A stretch of 64,000 nt of DNA from Gilliamella sp. wkB171 (GCF_001693755.1 NZ_LYST01000039.1:1-64000); one strand, 5' to 3'; positions 44,057 through 56,221 are shown, numbered from the stretch's first letter. Notes: generated from the sequence alone by a model not told the origin. Program-made: numbers and translations.

Positions 44057-45754
44057 ATGAACGGAAATGAAAAAACAGCATTAATTGAACAACTACAAAC
44101 TATTGTTGGCAAGAAATATACGTTAACAAACCCTAATCGGACTTTGCCTTATCGTCAAGGTATTCGTTTTGGTGAAGGTGATGCATTAGCGGTTGTATTA
44201 CCTGGCACATTAGTTGAGCAATGGCAAATATTAAAAGCATGTGTTGCCGCTGATGTTATTGTTATTACGCAATCAGCCAATACTGGCTTAACAGGTGGAT
44301 CAACCCCAGATGGCAATGATTATGATAGACCGGTTGTAATTGTGAGCACTCGCCGTTTAGAAGGTATTCAAGTTATTGAAAATGGTGAGCAGGTTGTTTG
44401 TTTACCCGGAAGTACATTATTCCGTTTGGAAAAAGAGTTAAAAAAATATAATCGAGGACCGCATTCAGTTATTGGCTCATCATGTATCGGTGCATCTGTT
44501 ATGGGAGGGGTCTGTAATAATTCTGGTGGTTCCCTGATTCAACGTGGTCCTGCTTATACCCAAATGGCTGTGTTTGCACAATTGGATGCACAAGGTCAAT
44601 TGCATCTTGTTAACCACTTGGGCATTGAACTGGGTGATGAGCCAGAAACCATTTTACGAAATCTAGAAAATCATACCTATACTGAAAAGGATATTAATCG
44701 TAATGCGGGCTTAGGTCATGATCATCATTATTGCGATCATGTTCGTGAAGTTGATGCTGATACACCTGCACGTTTTAATGCCGATCCAGCTCGCCATTAT
44801 GAAGCTTCGGGAAGTGCTGGTCGCTTAATGGTTTTTGCCGTGCGTCTTGATACATTTCCATTAGAGAAAAAATCAGAAGTATTTTATATAGGTACTAATG
44901 ACATTAATGAGTTAAATGATATTCGTCGTCATATTTTAAGTCAGTTTAAAACATTACCTGTATCAGGCGAATATATGCATCGAGTCGCATTTGATATTGC
45001 TGCGGTTTATGGCAAACCAACTTTTTTAGCTATCCAAAAATTAGGTACTGATACCATACCTCGCCTTTTTGCTTTTAAAAACTTTGTTGATCGCGTTACA
45101 GGTAAAATTCCATTCTTTCCGAAAAACTTTTCTGATCGTTTTTCAATTTTTGTTGCTAAATTTTTACCTAATCACTTACCGAAAACCATTCGAGACTACC
45201 GTGATCGCTATGAACATCATTTGATTTTAAAAATGGCAGATGATGGGATAGCCGAAGCTGAAGCATTTTTGAAATCGTATTTCCAAAATAAAAACGGAAG
45301 TTATTTTTTGTGTAATGCAAAAGAGGCTGAAGCAGCAATGTTACATCGATTTGCAGCGGCAGGTGCAGCGACATCTTATCGAAATGTCCATAGTAAAACA
45401 GTGGAAAACATTGTAGCGTTAGATATTGCTTTACGCCGTAATGATACAGATTGGTTTGAAACTTTGCCAGAAGACATTGATCAAAACTTTATCTATAAAA
45501 TGTATTATGGGCATTTTTTCTGTTATGTCTTTCATCAAGACTATATTGCTAAAAAAGGCACCGATTGTGATAAAGTGAAAGAACAAATTTTAGCTTTACT
45601 TGATCAGCGTGGAGCACAATATCCAGCAGAGCACAATGTTGGTCACCTGTATCATGCTAATGCCGATTTGAAAAAATTCTATCAAGAGCTTGATCCGACT
45701 AATAGCCTCAATCCTGGTATTGGTAAAACTTCTAAGAAAAAATATTGGAAGTAA
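44057..45754 (+). CDS. dld: Quinone-dependent D-lactate dehydrogenase
   Basis: Dld is a peripheral inner-membrane flavoenzyme that oxidises D-lactate to pyruvate and passes electrons to quinone. The 565 residues (E. coli 571) show the FAD-binding PCMH domain with QSANTGLTGGSTPDGNDYDR near residue 77 and GSSCIGASVMGGVCNNSGGS near residue 137, and the Dld-specific C-terminal membrane-binding and cap domains including EHNVGHLYHA near residue 528. The start follows GTAGGGAAGAT. It is transcribed alone, with no neighbour that explains its regulation. Confidence 0.97.
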   Translation: MNGNEKTALIEQLQTIVGKKYTLTNPNRTLPYRQGIRFGEGDALAVVLPGTLVEQWQILKACVAADVIVITQSANTGLTGGSTPDGNDYDRPVVIVSTRRLEGIQVIENGEQVVCLPGSTLFRLEKELKKYNRGPHSVIGSSCIGASVMGGVCNNSGGSLIQRGPAYTQMAVFAQLDAQGQLHLVNHLGIELGDEPETILRNLENHTYTEKDINRNAGLGHDHHYCDHVREVDADTPARFNADPARHYEASGSAGRLMVFAVRLDTFPLEKKSEVFYIGTNDINELNDIRRHILSQFKTLPVSGEYMHRVAFDIAAVYGKPTFLAIQKLGTDTIPRLFAFKNFVDRVTGKIPFFPKNFSDRFSIFVAKFLPNHLPKTIRDYRDRYEHHLILKMADDGIAEAEAFLKSYFQNKNGSYFLCNAKEAEAAMLHRFAAAGAATSYRNVHSKTVENIVALDIALRRNDTDWFETLPEDIDQNFIYKMYYGHFFCYVFHQDYIAKKGTDCDKVKEQILALLDQRGAQYPAEHNVGHLYHANADLKKFYQELDPTNSLNPGIGKTSKKKYWK

Positions 45755-45768
45755 TCCAATCTTAGCAA

Positions 45769-45792
45769 TTGCCAGCTGATATGAGCTGGCAA
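45769..45792 (+). terminator. Hairpin after dld
   Basis: TTGCCAGCT (45769-45777) pairs perfectly with AGCTGGCAA (45784-45792) around a 6-base loop, 14 bases after the dld stop. There is no T-run, so it may act with the downstream terminator or protect the mRNA end. Confidence 0.5.
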
Positions 45793-45952
45793 AGCTTAGA
45801 TGGAGATAATTTAATGCACAATGATCAACTTTAGTCGCTTTAACCTAGTCGTATGGCAAGGTGAGATTATCAATATGATGGTTGATCAAACAGATAATAA
45901 TTATTTTATATTCTGTGATAAGTAAAACTATTTAAACAAATAGCTAGATAAT

Positions 45953-45975
45953 AAAAAGGGCGCGCAGCCCTTTTT
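45953..45975. terminator. Bidirectional terminator between dld and mutS
   Basis: AAAAAGGGC (45953-45961) pairs perfectly with GCCCTTTTT (45967-45975) around a 5-base loop GCGCA, with A- and T-runs on either side. It lies 19 bases beyond the mutS stop. Confidence 0.85.
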
Positions 45976-45993
45976 AATTTAAGAGCGCCATTG

Positions 45994-48552
45994 TTAAAGC
46001 ATTTTCTTTAATTGATACAACATCTCTAATGCTTGTTTTGGTGATAAGGCATTAGGGTCGATCTGTTTGAGCGCTTGTTCAAGTTCAGATGGTTCACTTT
46101 CTGTCACAAAACTAAGCTGTGATTGGTCCACATGACTGTTTGCCGCTTGTTTCGAAATGACTTCAAGCTCTTTTAGTTTTTGTTTGGCGCGTTTTAATAC
46201 TTGCTTCGGTACGCCAGCTAATCCCGCTACTGCAATACCAAAACTTTTACTGGCCGCACCTTCAGATACTTCATGGATAAAGGCAACGGTGTTGTCATGT
46301 TCAATGGCATCAAAATGAATGTTATAAACGCCTTGCATATGTTCAGGCAGTTGCGTTAACTCAAAGTAATGGGTAGCAAAAAGTGTCATCGCTTTGATTT
46401 GGTTTGCTAAGTTTTCAGCACATGCCCAAGCTAAGGATAATCCGTCATAAGTTGAGGTACCACGTCCAATCTCGTCCATTAGCACAAGGCTTTGTTCAGT
46501 GGCATTATGCATTATGTTAGCGGTTTCAGTCATTTCGACCATGAAAGTTGAACGACCCGACGCTAAATCATCCGATGCACCAATGCGGGTAAAGATGCGA
46601 TCAACCGGTCCAATAATGGTTTTGGATGCTGGCACAAAACTACCTATGTAGCTCAGTAAGACAATTAATGCAGCTTGGCGCATATACGTGCTTTTACCAC
46701 CCATATTAGGGCCGGTGATAATGAGCAATCTTCTATCAGGTGAAAGCCGTAATGAGTTAGCAATAAATGGCGTTTGCAATACTTGTTCAATAACGATATG
46801 GCGACCATTGATAATTTCAATACCTGCTTTTTCAGAAAATGTAGGGCATTGATAATTAAGTGTTAAAGCGCGTTCAGCTAAATTCGTTAAGACATCAAGT
46901 TCAGCGATAGCATCGGCACTGAGTTGCATTTCGGCAAGCTGTGGCATAAGTAAATCAAACAATTGATCATATAACTGTTTTTCAAGTGCTAGTGCACGAC
47001 CTTTTGAGGTGAGGACTTTATCCTCATACTCTTTAAGCTCTGGAATGATGTAACGTTCAACATTTTTAAGCGTTTGGCGTCGGGTATAATGAATTGGTGC
47101 TAAATGGCTTTGTCCCCGACTAATTTGAATATAGTAACCATGTACAGCATTAAACCCGACTTTTAGTGTGTCGATACCTAAAGTTTCACGCTCACGAATT
47201 TCCAGTTGTTCCAGATAATTTGTTGCACCATCTGCAAGATTGCGTAGTTCGTCAAGTTCGGCATTGTAACCGCTGGCAATGACGCCTCCATCACGAATAA
47301 TGACAGGTGGCGTTTGGACAATTGCTCGCGTTAAAATAGATGCAATGTGATCAAATTGATTGATTTTAGCTCGCAAAGCAATTAAAGCTGGCGTATTCAT
47401 TTGGCTTAATAACTGTTGCATTTGTGGCAGTAAGTTATAAGCATCACGCAAACGGGCAAAATCGCGAGGGCGAGCTGTTCGCAGTGCAAGCCGCGCTAAA
47501 ATACGCTCAAGGTCGCCAATGAGTTTTAATAATGGCTGAATATCATCAATATGATTTTGTAATTCACTGATTGCTTGTTGACGGTGTTGTAATAAGTTTA
47601 TGTCACGAATTGGCGCATGTAACCAGCGTTTTAACATGCGGCTACCCATTGGGGTTTGGGTTTTATCTAAAATTTCAGCCACTGTATTTTGTGTGCCACC
47701 CGATAAATTTTCAGTGATTTCTAGGTTGCGCCGCGTTGCCGCATCGAGTACCACAAAGTCGAAAGCTGATTGTTTGATGATTGAACGAATATGCGGTAGC
47801 GCGGTGCGCTGTGTATCTTTCACATATTGCAGTAAACAGCCAGCTGCACTAAGTGCATAAATACAATCTTCCACCCCAAATCCAACTAAATCATTGGTAC
47901 CAAATTGCAAGTTAAGCTGCTGTTTGGCGGTTTCAAGATCAAAATCCCACAATGGACGACGTCTTAGCCCGTGACGATTTTCAATTAATGACATGGATTG
48001 AAACTCTTCCGGATAAAGAAGTTCAACTGGATTGGTGCGTTGTAATTCAGCTTGTATTGATTCGTAACTATCTGTTTCAAAAATAAAAAACCGCCCAGAA
48101 CTTATATCGAGCGTGGCATAACCATAGTGGTTTTTTGATTGCCATATTGATGCTAATAAATTATCTTTACGATCTTCTAATAATAATTCATCACTGACCG
48201 TACCAGGTGTTACAATACGAACAATTTTGCGCTCGACAGGACCTTTACTGGTTGCCGGATCCCCGACTTGTTCACAAATCGCAACCGATTCACCAAGGGA
48301 AATTAACTTTGCTAAATAGCTCTCAACTGCATGATACGGTACGCCGGCCATCGGAATCGGCTCGCCATTAGAAGAACCACGTTTAGTTAACGATATATCA
48401 AGTAATTGCGAAGCTCGTTTGGCATCATCATAAAACATCTCATAAAAATCGCCCATACGATAAAACAGTAGAATGTCGGGATTTTCCGCTTTTAGTCTGA
48501 GGTACTGCCGCATCATTGGTGTGTGTTCAGTAAAGTTTTCTTGTTCGGTCAT
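45994..48552 (-). CDS. mutS: DNA mismatch repair protein MutS
   Basis: MutS binds mismatches and recruits MutL. The 852 residues equal the usual length. The mismatch-reading FYEMF motif with its stacking Phe appears as [15 protein letters not shown] near residue 35; the connector, lever and clamp regions follow; the ATPase has Walker [14 protein letters not shown] near residue 617, Walker [16 protein letters not shown] near residue 690 and a helix-turn-helix near residue 760. The C-terminal tail [11 protein letters not shown] retains the tetramerisation segment. Intact, so the strain should be mismatch-repair proficient as far as MutS goes. Confidence 0.98.
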   Translation of the reverse strand: MTEQENFTEHTPMMRQYLRLKAENPDILLFYRMGDFYEMFYDDAKRASQLLDISLTKRGSSNGEPIPMAGVPYHAVESYLAKLISLGESVAICEQVGDPATSKGPVERKIVRIVTPGTVSDELLLEDRKDNLLASIWQSKNHYGYATLDISSGRFFIFETDSYESIQAELQRTNPVELLYPEEFQSMSLIENRHGLRRRPLWDFDLETAKQQLNLQFGTNDLVGFGVEDCIYALSAAGCLLQYVKDTQRTALPHIRSIIKQSAFDFVVLDAATRRNLEITENLSGGTQNTVAEILDKTQTPMGSRMLKRWLHAPIRDINLLQHRQQAISELQNHIDDIQPLLKLIGDLERILARLALRTARPRDFARLRDAYNLLPQMQQLLSQMNTPALIALRAKINQFDHIASILTRAIVQTPPVIIRDGGVIASGYNAELDELRNLADGATNYLEQLEIRERETLGIDTLKVGFNAVHGYYIQISRGQSHLAPIHYTRRQTLKNVERYIIPELKEYEDKVLTSKGRALALEKQLYDQLFDLLMPQLAEMQLSADAIAELDVLTNLAERALTLNYQCPTFSEKAGIEIINGRHIVIEQVLQTPFIANSLRLSPDRRLLIITGPNMGGKSTYMRQAALIVLLSYIGSFVPASKTIIGPVDRIFTRIGASDDLASGRSTFMVEMTETANIMHNATEQSLVLMDEIGRGTSTYDGLSLAWACAENLANQIKAMTLFATHYFELTQLPEHMQGVYNIHFDAIEHDNTVAFIHEVSEGAASKSFGIAVAGLAGVPKQVLKRAKQKLKELEVISKQAANSHVDQSQLSFVTESEPSELEQALKQIDPNALSPKQALEMLYQLKKML

Positions 48553-49878
<1,326 letters not shown>

Positions 49879-49899
49879 GTCATCTTTGTGTCATATTAG

Positions 49900-49923
49900 A
49901 AAGGCAACCTTATGGTTGCCTTT
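49900..49923 (+). terminator. Terminator of gapA
   Basis: AAAGGCAACC (49900-49909) pairs perfectly with GGTTGCCTTT (49914-49923) around TTAT, followed by further T residues. It lies 21 bases after the gapA stop. Confidence 0.92.
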
Positions 49924-49966
49924 TTTGTAATTAAAATAATCAATAATGATGATTACGCGGCAAATA

Positions 49967-49996
49967 AAAAAGCCCATTTTCGCAAATGGGCTTTTT
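49967..49996. terminator. Bidirectional terminator between gapA and the cold-shock gene
   Basis: AAAAAGCCCATTT (49967-49979) pairs perfectly with AAATGGGCTTTTT (49984-49996) around TCGC, with T-runs in both directions. It backs up the gapA terminator and ends the minus-strand cold-shock gene. Confidence 0.9.
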
Positions 49997-50026
49997 ACTT
50001 AGACTAATTAACGAATTAATTAGCTA

Positions 50027-50236
50027 TTAAATAACGACAACATCAGCTGCAGCTGGTCCGCGAGGGCTATCTTGGATTGCAAATTCAACTTGTTGTCCTT
50101 CAGCTAAAGTTTTGAATCCGTCACCGGAAATAGCTGAGAAATGGACAAAGACGTCTTTGCTTCCATCGGTAGGGGTAATAAAACCAAAACCTTTACTCTC
50201 GTTAAACCATTTGACTTGGCCTGTTTTCTTATTCAT
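50027..50236 (-). CDS. cspE: Cold-shock domain protein, CspE/CspC-like
   Basis: A 69-residue single cold-shock domain protein that binds single-stranded RNA and DNA and melts RNA secondary structure. RNP1 KGFGFITP and RNP2 DVFVHFSAI are intact, and the [11 protein letters not shown] form fits the constitutive CspE/CspC group better than cold-induced CspA. The short leader (about 55 bases to a TATACT-like -10 at 50298-50303 on the minus strand) also lacks the long 5' untranslated region typical of cspA. The exact paralogue name is uncertain. Confidence 0.85.
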   Translation of the reverse strand: MNKKTGQVKWFNESKGFGFITPTDGSKDVFVHFSAISGDGFKTLAEGQQVEFAIQDSPRGPAAADVVVI

Positions 50237-50552
50237 TTACTAGACATCCTAACAATAATTAATAATTTGCCTTTACGGCTCGCATAGACTTAAACTTAGT
50301 ATAGATTATGTAATTCATGACTAAAAAATATAAATAAATTTACATTAAAAAGTTAATCGTTTTCATAATGAATAGCTTTGTTATAAGTCTGTTACTATTA
50401 CCGCACAAATTATAATCGAAAGCAAGATATTAATGACAATTTTTTCATGTTAGAGTGCAGTTTTTTATAAATTTTTAGTTAAATAAATGTAATTTGATCT
50501 AAAACAAATTATTAAATCTTAAAAATTTTATAATTATTTCGAAAGTGTAATT
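50237..50552. other. Gap between the cold-shock gene and ppa terminator
   Basis: A/T-rich DNA holding the leader of the cold-shock gene: TTACTAG... with GGATGTCTAG on the minus strand before the ATG, and a TATACT-like -10 at 50298-50303 read on the minus strand. No gene or strong structure is seen in the remainder. Confidence 0.4.
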
Positions 50553-50599
50553 TACAAAAAAAACCAGAGTATGAGAAAAAAATTTCATAGCTCTGGTTT
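50553..50599 (-). terminator. Terminator of ppa
   Basis: On the minus strand AAACCAGAG (50599-50591) pairs perfectly with CTCTGGTTT (50569-50561), with an inner TATGA/TCATA pair, and is followed by a run of T (50560-50553). It lies about 45 bases after the ppa stop. Confidence 0.85.
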
Positions 50600-50642
50600 A
50601 ACGGTTACTTTTTTACATCAAATTGTGAAATTAACAGTAATT

Positions 50643-51173
50643 TTATTTTTTCTTTGCTCTTTCAAAAGATTCTAAAATCTCTTTACGAGCAGAATCGACA
50701 TTTTCCCAACCGTCAACTTTAACCCATTTACCTTTTTCTAACGCTTTGTATTGTTCAAAAAAGTGTTTAATTTGTGACTTGAGTAGTTCAGGTAAATCGT
50801 CAACATCTTTTATATGATCATACTCTTTTGTTAGTTTAGTGTGTGGTACCGCAACTAATTTTGCATCAACACCTGACTCATCTGTCATTTTTAGAACGCC
50901 AACTGGGCGACAACGAATAACGGCACCCGGTTGTAAAGGGTAAGGCGTTGGGACTAGTACATCAACAGGATCACCATCTAAAGATAGTGTATGGTTGATA
51001 TAACCATAATTACATGGGTAAAACATTGCTGTTGCCATGAAGCGGTCGACAAATACAGCACCCGTATCTTTATCAACTTCGTATTTTATTGGTGAAGCAT
51101 TCGCTGGAATTTCAATTACAACATAAATATCATCTGGTAATTCTTTACCTGCTGGTACATTTAAAAGTCCCAT
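50643..51173 (-). CDS. ppa: Inorganic pyrophosphatase
   Basis: Ppa hydrolyses pyrophosphate, pulling biosynthetic reactions forward. The 176 residues equal E. coli Ppa. Motifs include [19 protein letters not shown] near residue 17, the metal-binding signature DGDPVDVLV near residue 66, and [18 protein letters not shown] near residue 88, followed by [26 protein letters not shown] ribosome binding site precedes the ATG. Confidence 0.97.
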   Translation of the reverse strand: MGLLNVPAGKELPDDIYVVIEIPANASPIKYEVDKDTGAVFVDRFMATAMFYPCNYGYINHTLSLDGDPVDVLVPTPYPLQPGAVIRCRPVGVLKMTDESGVDAKLVAVPHTKLTKEYDHIKDVDDLPELLKSQIKHFFEQYKALEKGKWVKVDGWENVDSARKEILESFERAKKK

Positions 51174-51244
51174 TTTTGTATCCTCTATTATTTATTTGTT
51201 AATAATATTGTTTAGTGACAAGTCTTAAGCACACATTATAAAAG

Positions 51245-51781
51245 TTATTCCGTGTCGCTCAATTCTTTTAGATATTGAAAAATCTGTCTGGCTGTTTTCG
51301 GAGGCTTGTTCGACGCTAACTCTTTTTTAGCCATACGAGCAAAAGTACGTAGCTGCTGCCTGTCAGCATTTGGATATAAGTCCATAATCATTTCAGCATC
51401 GCCGGTTTCAATCAGTTCATCGCGTAACATTTCAAGTTTATGAAACATCGCTACTTGTTGATTATGGCGGTTTTTGAGTTTATCTAGGGCAAGTGTTATT
51501 GGCTCGATATCCCGATTTCTAAGTAATTTACCAATATATTGAATTTGTCTTCTGTAACCCTCTTTTTTGATTTTTTGAGCCAATTCGATGGCATACAGTA
51601 AATCTTCATCAAGGGGGATTTTAGCAAGTTCATTTTTACTTAAATTAACGAGTTCAATACCGAGTTTTTTAAGTTCTTCAGCATCTCTTTTTATTTCACT
51701 TTTACTAACGTAGATAATTTCATCTTCGATATCATCGACATTAAAGTTTGCTTCTTCGGTTGTCTTTTGATTTTGATTCAT
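51245..51781 (-). CDS. darP: Ribosome biogenesis factor DarP (YjgA)
   Basis: DarP assists late assembly of the 50S subunit in enteric bacteria. The 178 residues form an all-helical acidic/basic protein; family blocks include [18 protein letters not shown] near residue 24, [17 protein letters not shown] near residue 75 and [19 protein letters not shown]-type residues (seen as [14 protein letters not shown]) near residue 137. It is divergent from pmbA, the same neighbour pair (yjgA-pmbA) as in E. coli. Confidence 0.95.
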   Translation of the reverse strand: MNQNQKTTEEANFNVDDIEDEIIYVSKSEIKRDAEELKKLGIELVNLSKNELAKIPLDEDLLYAIELAQKIKKEGYRRQIQYIGKLLRNRDIEPITLALDKLKNRHNQQVAMFHKLEMLRDELIETGDAEMIMDLYPNADRQQLRTFARMAKKELASNKPPKTARQIFQYLKELSDTE

Positions 51782-51858
51782 ATAATTTCTTTTGTTAACT
51801 AAAATGCATTTCTGGCTTATTATAACGTATCACTAGCAGAATTGTAGAAAATAATAAA

Positions 51859-53211
51859 ATGAGTATTGAACAAATTAAAAAAGAGGCAAAAGATCAAAAA
51901 GCAAATTTGTCGGCTATAGTGGCTGATACTATTGCTAAGGCAAAATCGCGTGTTGATTCAGTTGCGGTGTCAATTAATCAGTCAACTGGTATTAATGTCA
52001 GTACCCGTTTAGGTGAACCTGAAACGGTCGAATTTAACAGTGATGGTGCTTTAGCTATTACTGTTTATCAAAATCAGCGAAAGGGGAGCGCTTCTACTAA
52101 TGATTTATCCCCTAAGGCTATTGAGCAAACTATTGATATGGCTGTTAATATTATGCAATACACTTCGCCTGATCCTTACTCTGGATTAGGTGATCGTTCT
52201 TTAATGGCATTTAATGCGCCTGATTTAGATCTTTTTTACCCGAGTGATCTGAATGTTGATCGAGCTATTGAACAAGCAAAGCAAGCAGAAGAAGTGGCAC
52301 TCGCTAATCCAAAAATAAAAAGTAGTGATGGTGGCTATTTTAGTAGTCGTTATGGTATTTACATGTATGGTAATAGTTTGGGAATGTTACAAGGCTATTG
52401 TGCGAGTTCGCATTCTCTTTCTTGTTCCGTTATTGCAGAACAAGACGGTCAAATGGAGCGTAATTACGCCTATACTTCGTCACGCGATATTAGTGAGCTA
52501 AGATCCCCTTCATGGGTAGGCGAACAATCAGCACAACGAACTATTGTACATTTAGGCGCCAGGCAGATAGCTACAATGCAAGCGCCAGTTCTTTTTTGTC
52601 CAGAGGTAGCGGTTGGCTTAATTGGTCATTTAGTTGGTGCAATTAGTGGGGGAGCAATTTATCGTAAATCCTCATTTTTGTTAGATAGTATTGGTAAATC
52701 AGTGTTTCCTTCATGGTTAACTATTTTTGAAGATCCTCACATTCTAAAAGGTGTCGGCTCTTCTCCTTTTGATAGTGAGGGAACCCAAACGGTCAAACGT
52801 AATATTATTGAGCAAGGCGTATTGCAAACTTATTTACTCGGGAATTATTCAGCCCGAAAATTAGGTTTAAAATCGACGGGTCACGCAGGCGGAATTCATA
52901 ACTGGTTAGTATCTTCTAGCCAGCCTCGCAGTGATTTCAATGCTATGTTGGCTAAATTAGATAAAGGTGTTGTAGTCACGTCATTGATGGGTCAAGGTGT
53001 CAACAATATTACTGGCGATTATTCTCGAGGCGCAACTGGATTTTGGGTTGAAAATGGTCAAATACAGTATCCAATTAATGAATTTACCATTGCTGGAAAT
53101 CTTAAGGATATGTATCAAAATATTGTAGCAATTGGTAATGATATTGAAACAAGAACTAATATCCAATGTGGATCGATATTGATTGATAATATGAGTATAG
53201 CAGGGAAATAA
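51859..53211 (+). CDS. pmbA: Metalloprotease subunit PmbA/TldE
   Basis: PmbA (TldE) partners TldD in a heterodimeric protease that degrades unfolded peptides, matures microcin B17 and affects antitoxin CcdA turnover in E. coli. The 450-residue length is standard. Landmarks are GDRSLMAFNAPDLDLFYPSD near residue 113, FLLDSIGKSVFPSWLTIFEDPH near residue 273 (parts quoted), and GHAGGIHNW near residue 340. TldE supplies no HExxxH zinc motif, as expected, because the catalytic motif is in TldD. No terminator separates it from the SulP gene 9 bases later. Confidence 0.95.
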   Translation: MSIEQIKKEAKDQKANLSAIVADTIAKAKSRVDSVAVSINQSTGINVSTRLGEPETVEFNSDGALAITVYQNQRKGSASTNDLSPKAIEQTIDMAVNIMQYTSPDPYSGLGDRSLMAFNAPDLDLFYPSDLNVDRAIEQAKQAEEVALANPKIKSSDGGYFSSRYGIYMYGNSLGMLQGYCASSHSLSCSVIAEQDGQMERNYAYTSSRDISELRSPSWVGEQSAQRTIVHLGARQIATMQAPVLFCPEVAVGLIGHLVGAISGGAIYRKSSFLLDSIGKSVFPSWLTIFEDPHILKGVGSSPFDSEGTQTVKRNIIEQGVLQTYLLGNYSARKLGLKSTGHAGGIHNWLVSSSQPRSDFNAMLAKLDKGVVVTSLMGQGVNNITGDYSRGATGFWVENGQIQYPINEFTIAGNLKDMYQNIVAIGNDIETRTNIQCGSILIDNMSIAGK

Positions 53212-53220
53212 AAGACATAT

Positions 53221-54954
53221 ATGGGAAGCGTGACAAACAGCGCACTAATGCAAAAAATTGCATTATGGATGCCAGGGTTAAAAAATTTATTACACTATAG
53301 GCGTGATTACTTTAGTTTTGATCTCAAAGCGGGTTTATCAGTTGCAGCTGTTTCTTTACCCGTCTCTATTGCTTATGCAGAACTCACTGGTGTTGGAGCA
53401 ATTGCTGGATTATATTCAACAATATTACCGTTGATTGTTTATGCACTTTTTGGCTCTTCCAGACAACTTATTGTTGGTCCTGATACTGCAACATGTGCGG
53501 TAGTTGCCGCAGTAGTTTTACCTCTGGCATCAAATGATCCTATTTTGCGTTGGCAGCTGGTTGTTATATTAACAATTATGATTGGAATATGGTGTATCAT
53601 CGCCGGCAAATTGCACTTAGGTGCGCTGGCTGATTTGCTTAGTCAACCGATATTAATTGGTTTACTCAATGGCATTTCTATCACCATAATGGTGGATCAG
53701 CTCGCCAAGACATTAGGGTTCTCTTATGATTACTCTTACTTAATTGAACGCGTTGTCTATTTACCGTTTAAAATTCCACAAATTCATATCTTCACAGCAT
53801 TAATTTCACTGTTTACTTTGGTGATATTGATCGGCTTGAAAAAAATAAAACCACGTTATCCCGCACCGCTTTTTGCCGTGGTTGTGATGACTTTTTTTTC
53901 TTGGTTATTTAATTTTGAATCTCACAATATTCGTATTATTGGCACAGTGACTGGTGATTTTATCCCCGTTGAATCATGGCTTGATTTTGATAAAGGCTTG
54001 ATGCGTGATTTAGTTGTGCCATCACTGAATATAGCGATTATTTGTTTTGTCAGTATGATGATAACAGTACGAAGTTTTGCTTCAAAAAATAACTATGAAA
54101 CTAATGCTGATGTTGAATTTAAAGCCTTAGGTATGGCAAATATTGTGGCTGGATTATCACAAGGATTTGTGGTTAGTGGCACTTCATCGCGAACTGCGGT
54201 TAATGATGCTAATGGCGGCAAAACCCAGTTAGTTTCGATTATTGCAGCTATCATTATTGGTTTTGTTGTTTTGTTTTTATTATCCCCATTAAAATATATT
54301 CCAACTTGTGTATTAGGGGTGATTTTAATTTATTCTTCTATTTCGCTAATTAACTTTCAGACTATTATTCGCTTTTTTAAATTTGATCGTGATGCGTTTT
54401 ATTTAAGTTTGACCACCCTAGTTTCGGTGTTAGTCATTGGTATTATTCCTGGTATGGCGTTAGCGGTGTTATTAGGTTTATTCTTATTTTTAAGACGAGT
54501 ATTTAGACCTAAAGATCAATTACTTGGAGTTGATGAAAGTGGACGCATTCATTCTTTAGGCAAAGACGTTAAACCTTTAGATAATACCATTATTTATCGA
54601 TTTAACTCTCCACTTACTTACTTTAACATTGCCTATTTTAAGCGCAGAATTATCAGTTATATTGACGAAGCACAGCAACCGATAAGTTATGTCATTGTCG
54701 ATGCTATTCCTTGTTTTACTTATAAAGATGTTAGTGTTTTATCGGGTATTGAAGAGCTGGTGAAATCGTTAAAAGTAAGAAATGTGATTTTGATATTATC
54801 GGGTCGACGAAAAACATTAAAAAACTGGTTTAAACAGATGAATATTAAGTTAGATGAACAGTATATTGAATTTGCTTATGATCTCTATTTTTCAGTTCGA
54901 CTAGTGCAAAGTAAAGAGCACATGGAAAATAATGAAGATGATTTAAATCATTAA
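53221..54954 (+). CDS. SulP/SLC26 family anion transporter with STAS domain
   Basis: A 577-residue inner-membrane transporter with about twelve or more hydrophobic segments (residues 35-440) and a cytosolic STAS domain at about 465-560. The family signature appears as AVSLPVSIAYAELTGVGAIAGLYS near residue 45 (parts quoted) and the central GLSQGFVVSGTSSRTAVND near residue 313. Family members carry sulfate, bicarbonate or dicarboxylates; E. coli DauA (YchM) carries C4-dicarboxylates, and nothing here fixes the substrate. The start lies 9 bases after the pmbA stop with no clear ribosome binding site, so translation may be coupled. Confidence 0.85.
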   Translation: MGSVTNSALMQKIALWMPGLKNLLHYRRDYFSFDLKAGLSVAAVSLPVSIAYAELTGVGAIAGLYSTILPLIVYALFGSSRQLIVGPDTATCAVVAAVVLPLASNDPILRWQLVVILTIMIGIWCIIAGKLHLGALADLLSQPILIGLLNGISITIMVDQLAKTLGFSYDYSYLIERVVYLPFKIPQIHIFTALISLFTLVILIGLKKIKPRYPAPLFAVVVMTFFSWLFNFESHNIRIIGTVTGDFIPVESWLDFDKGLMRDLVVPSLNIAIICFVSMMITVRSFASKNNYETNADVEFKALGMANIVAGLSQGFVVSGTSSRTAVNDANGGKTQLVSIIAAIIIGFVVLFLLSPLKYIPTCVLGVILIYSSISLINFQTIIRFFKFDRDAFYLSLTTLVSVLVIGIIPGMALAVLLGLFLFLRRVFRPKDQLLGVDESGRIHSLGKDVKPLDNTIIYRFNSPLTYFNIAYFKRRIISYIDEAQQPISYVIVDAIPCFTYKDVSVLSGIEELVKSLKVRNVILILSGRRKTLKNWFKQMNIKLDEQYIEFAYDLYFSVRLVQSKEHMENNEDDLNH

Positions 54955-55000
54955 TAATAAAACCATCTTGTAATCATTAACCAGCATGTTAAGGAATATT

Positions 55001-56221
55001 ATGAATCAAATTAGCAAAATACCTAAAATAGAGATGATTAGCACCGGTGACGAAGTGTTATATGGTCAAATAATCGATACTAATGCTACATGGTTGTCGC
55101 AATTGCTATTTGAAGAAGGTATTACGATCACATCAAGATATACCGTTGGTGATAATTTAGAACAATTGATTCATACATTCAAGCAGCGTAGCTTAGTTAA
55201 TGACATTATTATTATCAATGGTGGTTTAGGACCAACAAGCGATGATTTAACCGCAGAAGCTGCTGCTAAAGCTAACAATGAATCACTGACATTAAACCAT
55301 GATTGGCTACTTAAAATTGAACATTATTTTAGCCGTCGTGGTAAAACCATGCCTTCAAGTAATATTAAGCAAGCAATGTTGCCTGAAAGTGCCTCTTTAA
55401 TTGATAACCCGATCGGCACGGCTTGTGGATTTAAAATGGAAATCAATAACTGTTTGCTATTTTTTACACCCGGTGTACCATCAGAATTTAAAGAAATGGT
55501 ACAAAACTCTATATTACTCGACATTATAGAGCGCTTGCCAACAATCGATAAAAAATTGTGTTACCGATTAACGACGATGGGGCGAACTGAAAGCGATCTC
55601 GCTACAGAAATTGAAGCTAAAATTGATTTTCCAAAAGATATTATGATTGGCTATCGTGCAGCAATGCCAATTATTGAATTAAAACTAACAGGACCAGAGT
55701 CTCAAAAAGATAAAATGGATGAATTATGGTCTAAAATTAAAGTTATTGTTTCTAGCAATTTTTTATTTGAAGGTGTGTTAAGCCAACAAGATGCGTTTGG
55801 TTTAGCTCAACTGGTTTCTAGATTATTACTTGACAAAAATCAGACTATCGCCGTTATTGAACAGCAATCGGCGGGGGTTATTGGCTCACAATTATTTGAA
55901 TCGGCTGCGCCTTTAGTCAAATCAGAAATTTTACCGTTGTTACTTGAAGATCCAAAATCGTATTGTTTACGGATCTTAAATCATAATCATGCAGATATTG
56001 TGCTTGGACTGGTTAATTTCCGTGAAAAAAATAGCGAATTTACGCTATTAATTGCAACGTCAAAACAGGTTTGGCAATATAATTTAAAATATACGGGTCG
56101 TCTGCAAAATCGACAAACTGAGCGCAAAATTTTTTGCGCGATTGCTTTAGATGCTTTACGGCGTTACTTACTAAATATGCCAATAATTGGGCCAAACGTT
56201 TGGTTAGAAGTTATTGCCTAA
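55001..56221 (+). CDS. CinA-like protein YfaY
   Basis: A 406-residue protein with an N-terminal MoaB/MogA-like domain (EMISTGDEVLYGQIIDTN near residue 11, GGLGPTSDDLTAEA near residue 75, TPGVPSEFKEM near residue 162) and a C-terminal CinA region from about residue 255. In catalytically active CinA/PncC domains an ESCTGG-type motif marks NMN deamidation; the matching stretch here, IAVIEQQSAGVIGSQL, has lost it, so deamidase activity is unlikely. Enteric YfaY is similar. An ATG at 54986 is in frame but overlaps AAGGA, which serves the ATG at 55001. The role is unsettled. Confidence 0.85.
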   Translation: MNQISKIPKIEMISTGDEVLYGQIIDTNATWLSQLLFEEGITITSRYTVGDNLEQLIHTFKQRSLVNDIIIINGGLGPTSDDLTAEAAAKANNESLTLNHDWLLKIEHYFSRRGKTMPSSNIKQAMLPESASLIDNPIGTACGFKMEINNCLLFFTPGVPSEFKEMVQNSILLDIIERLPTIDKKLCYRLTTMGRTESDLATEIEAKIDFPKDIMIGYRAAMPIIELKLTGPESQKDKMDELWSKIKVIVSSNFLFEGVLSQQDAFGLAQLVSRLLLDKNQTIAVIEQQSAGVIGSQLFESAAPLVKSEILPLLLEDPKSYCLRILNHNHADIVLGLVNFREKNSEFTLLIATSKQVWQYNLKYTGRLQNRQTERKIFCAIALDALRRYLLNMPIIGPNVWLEVIA

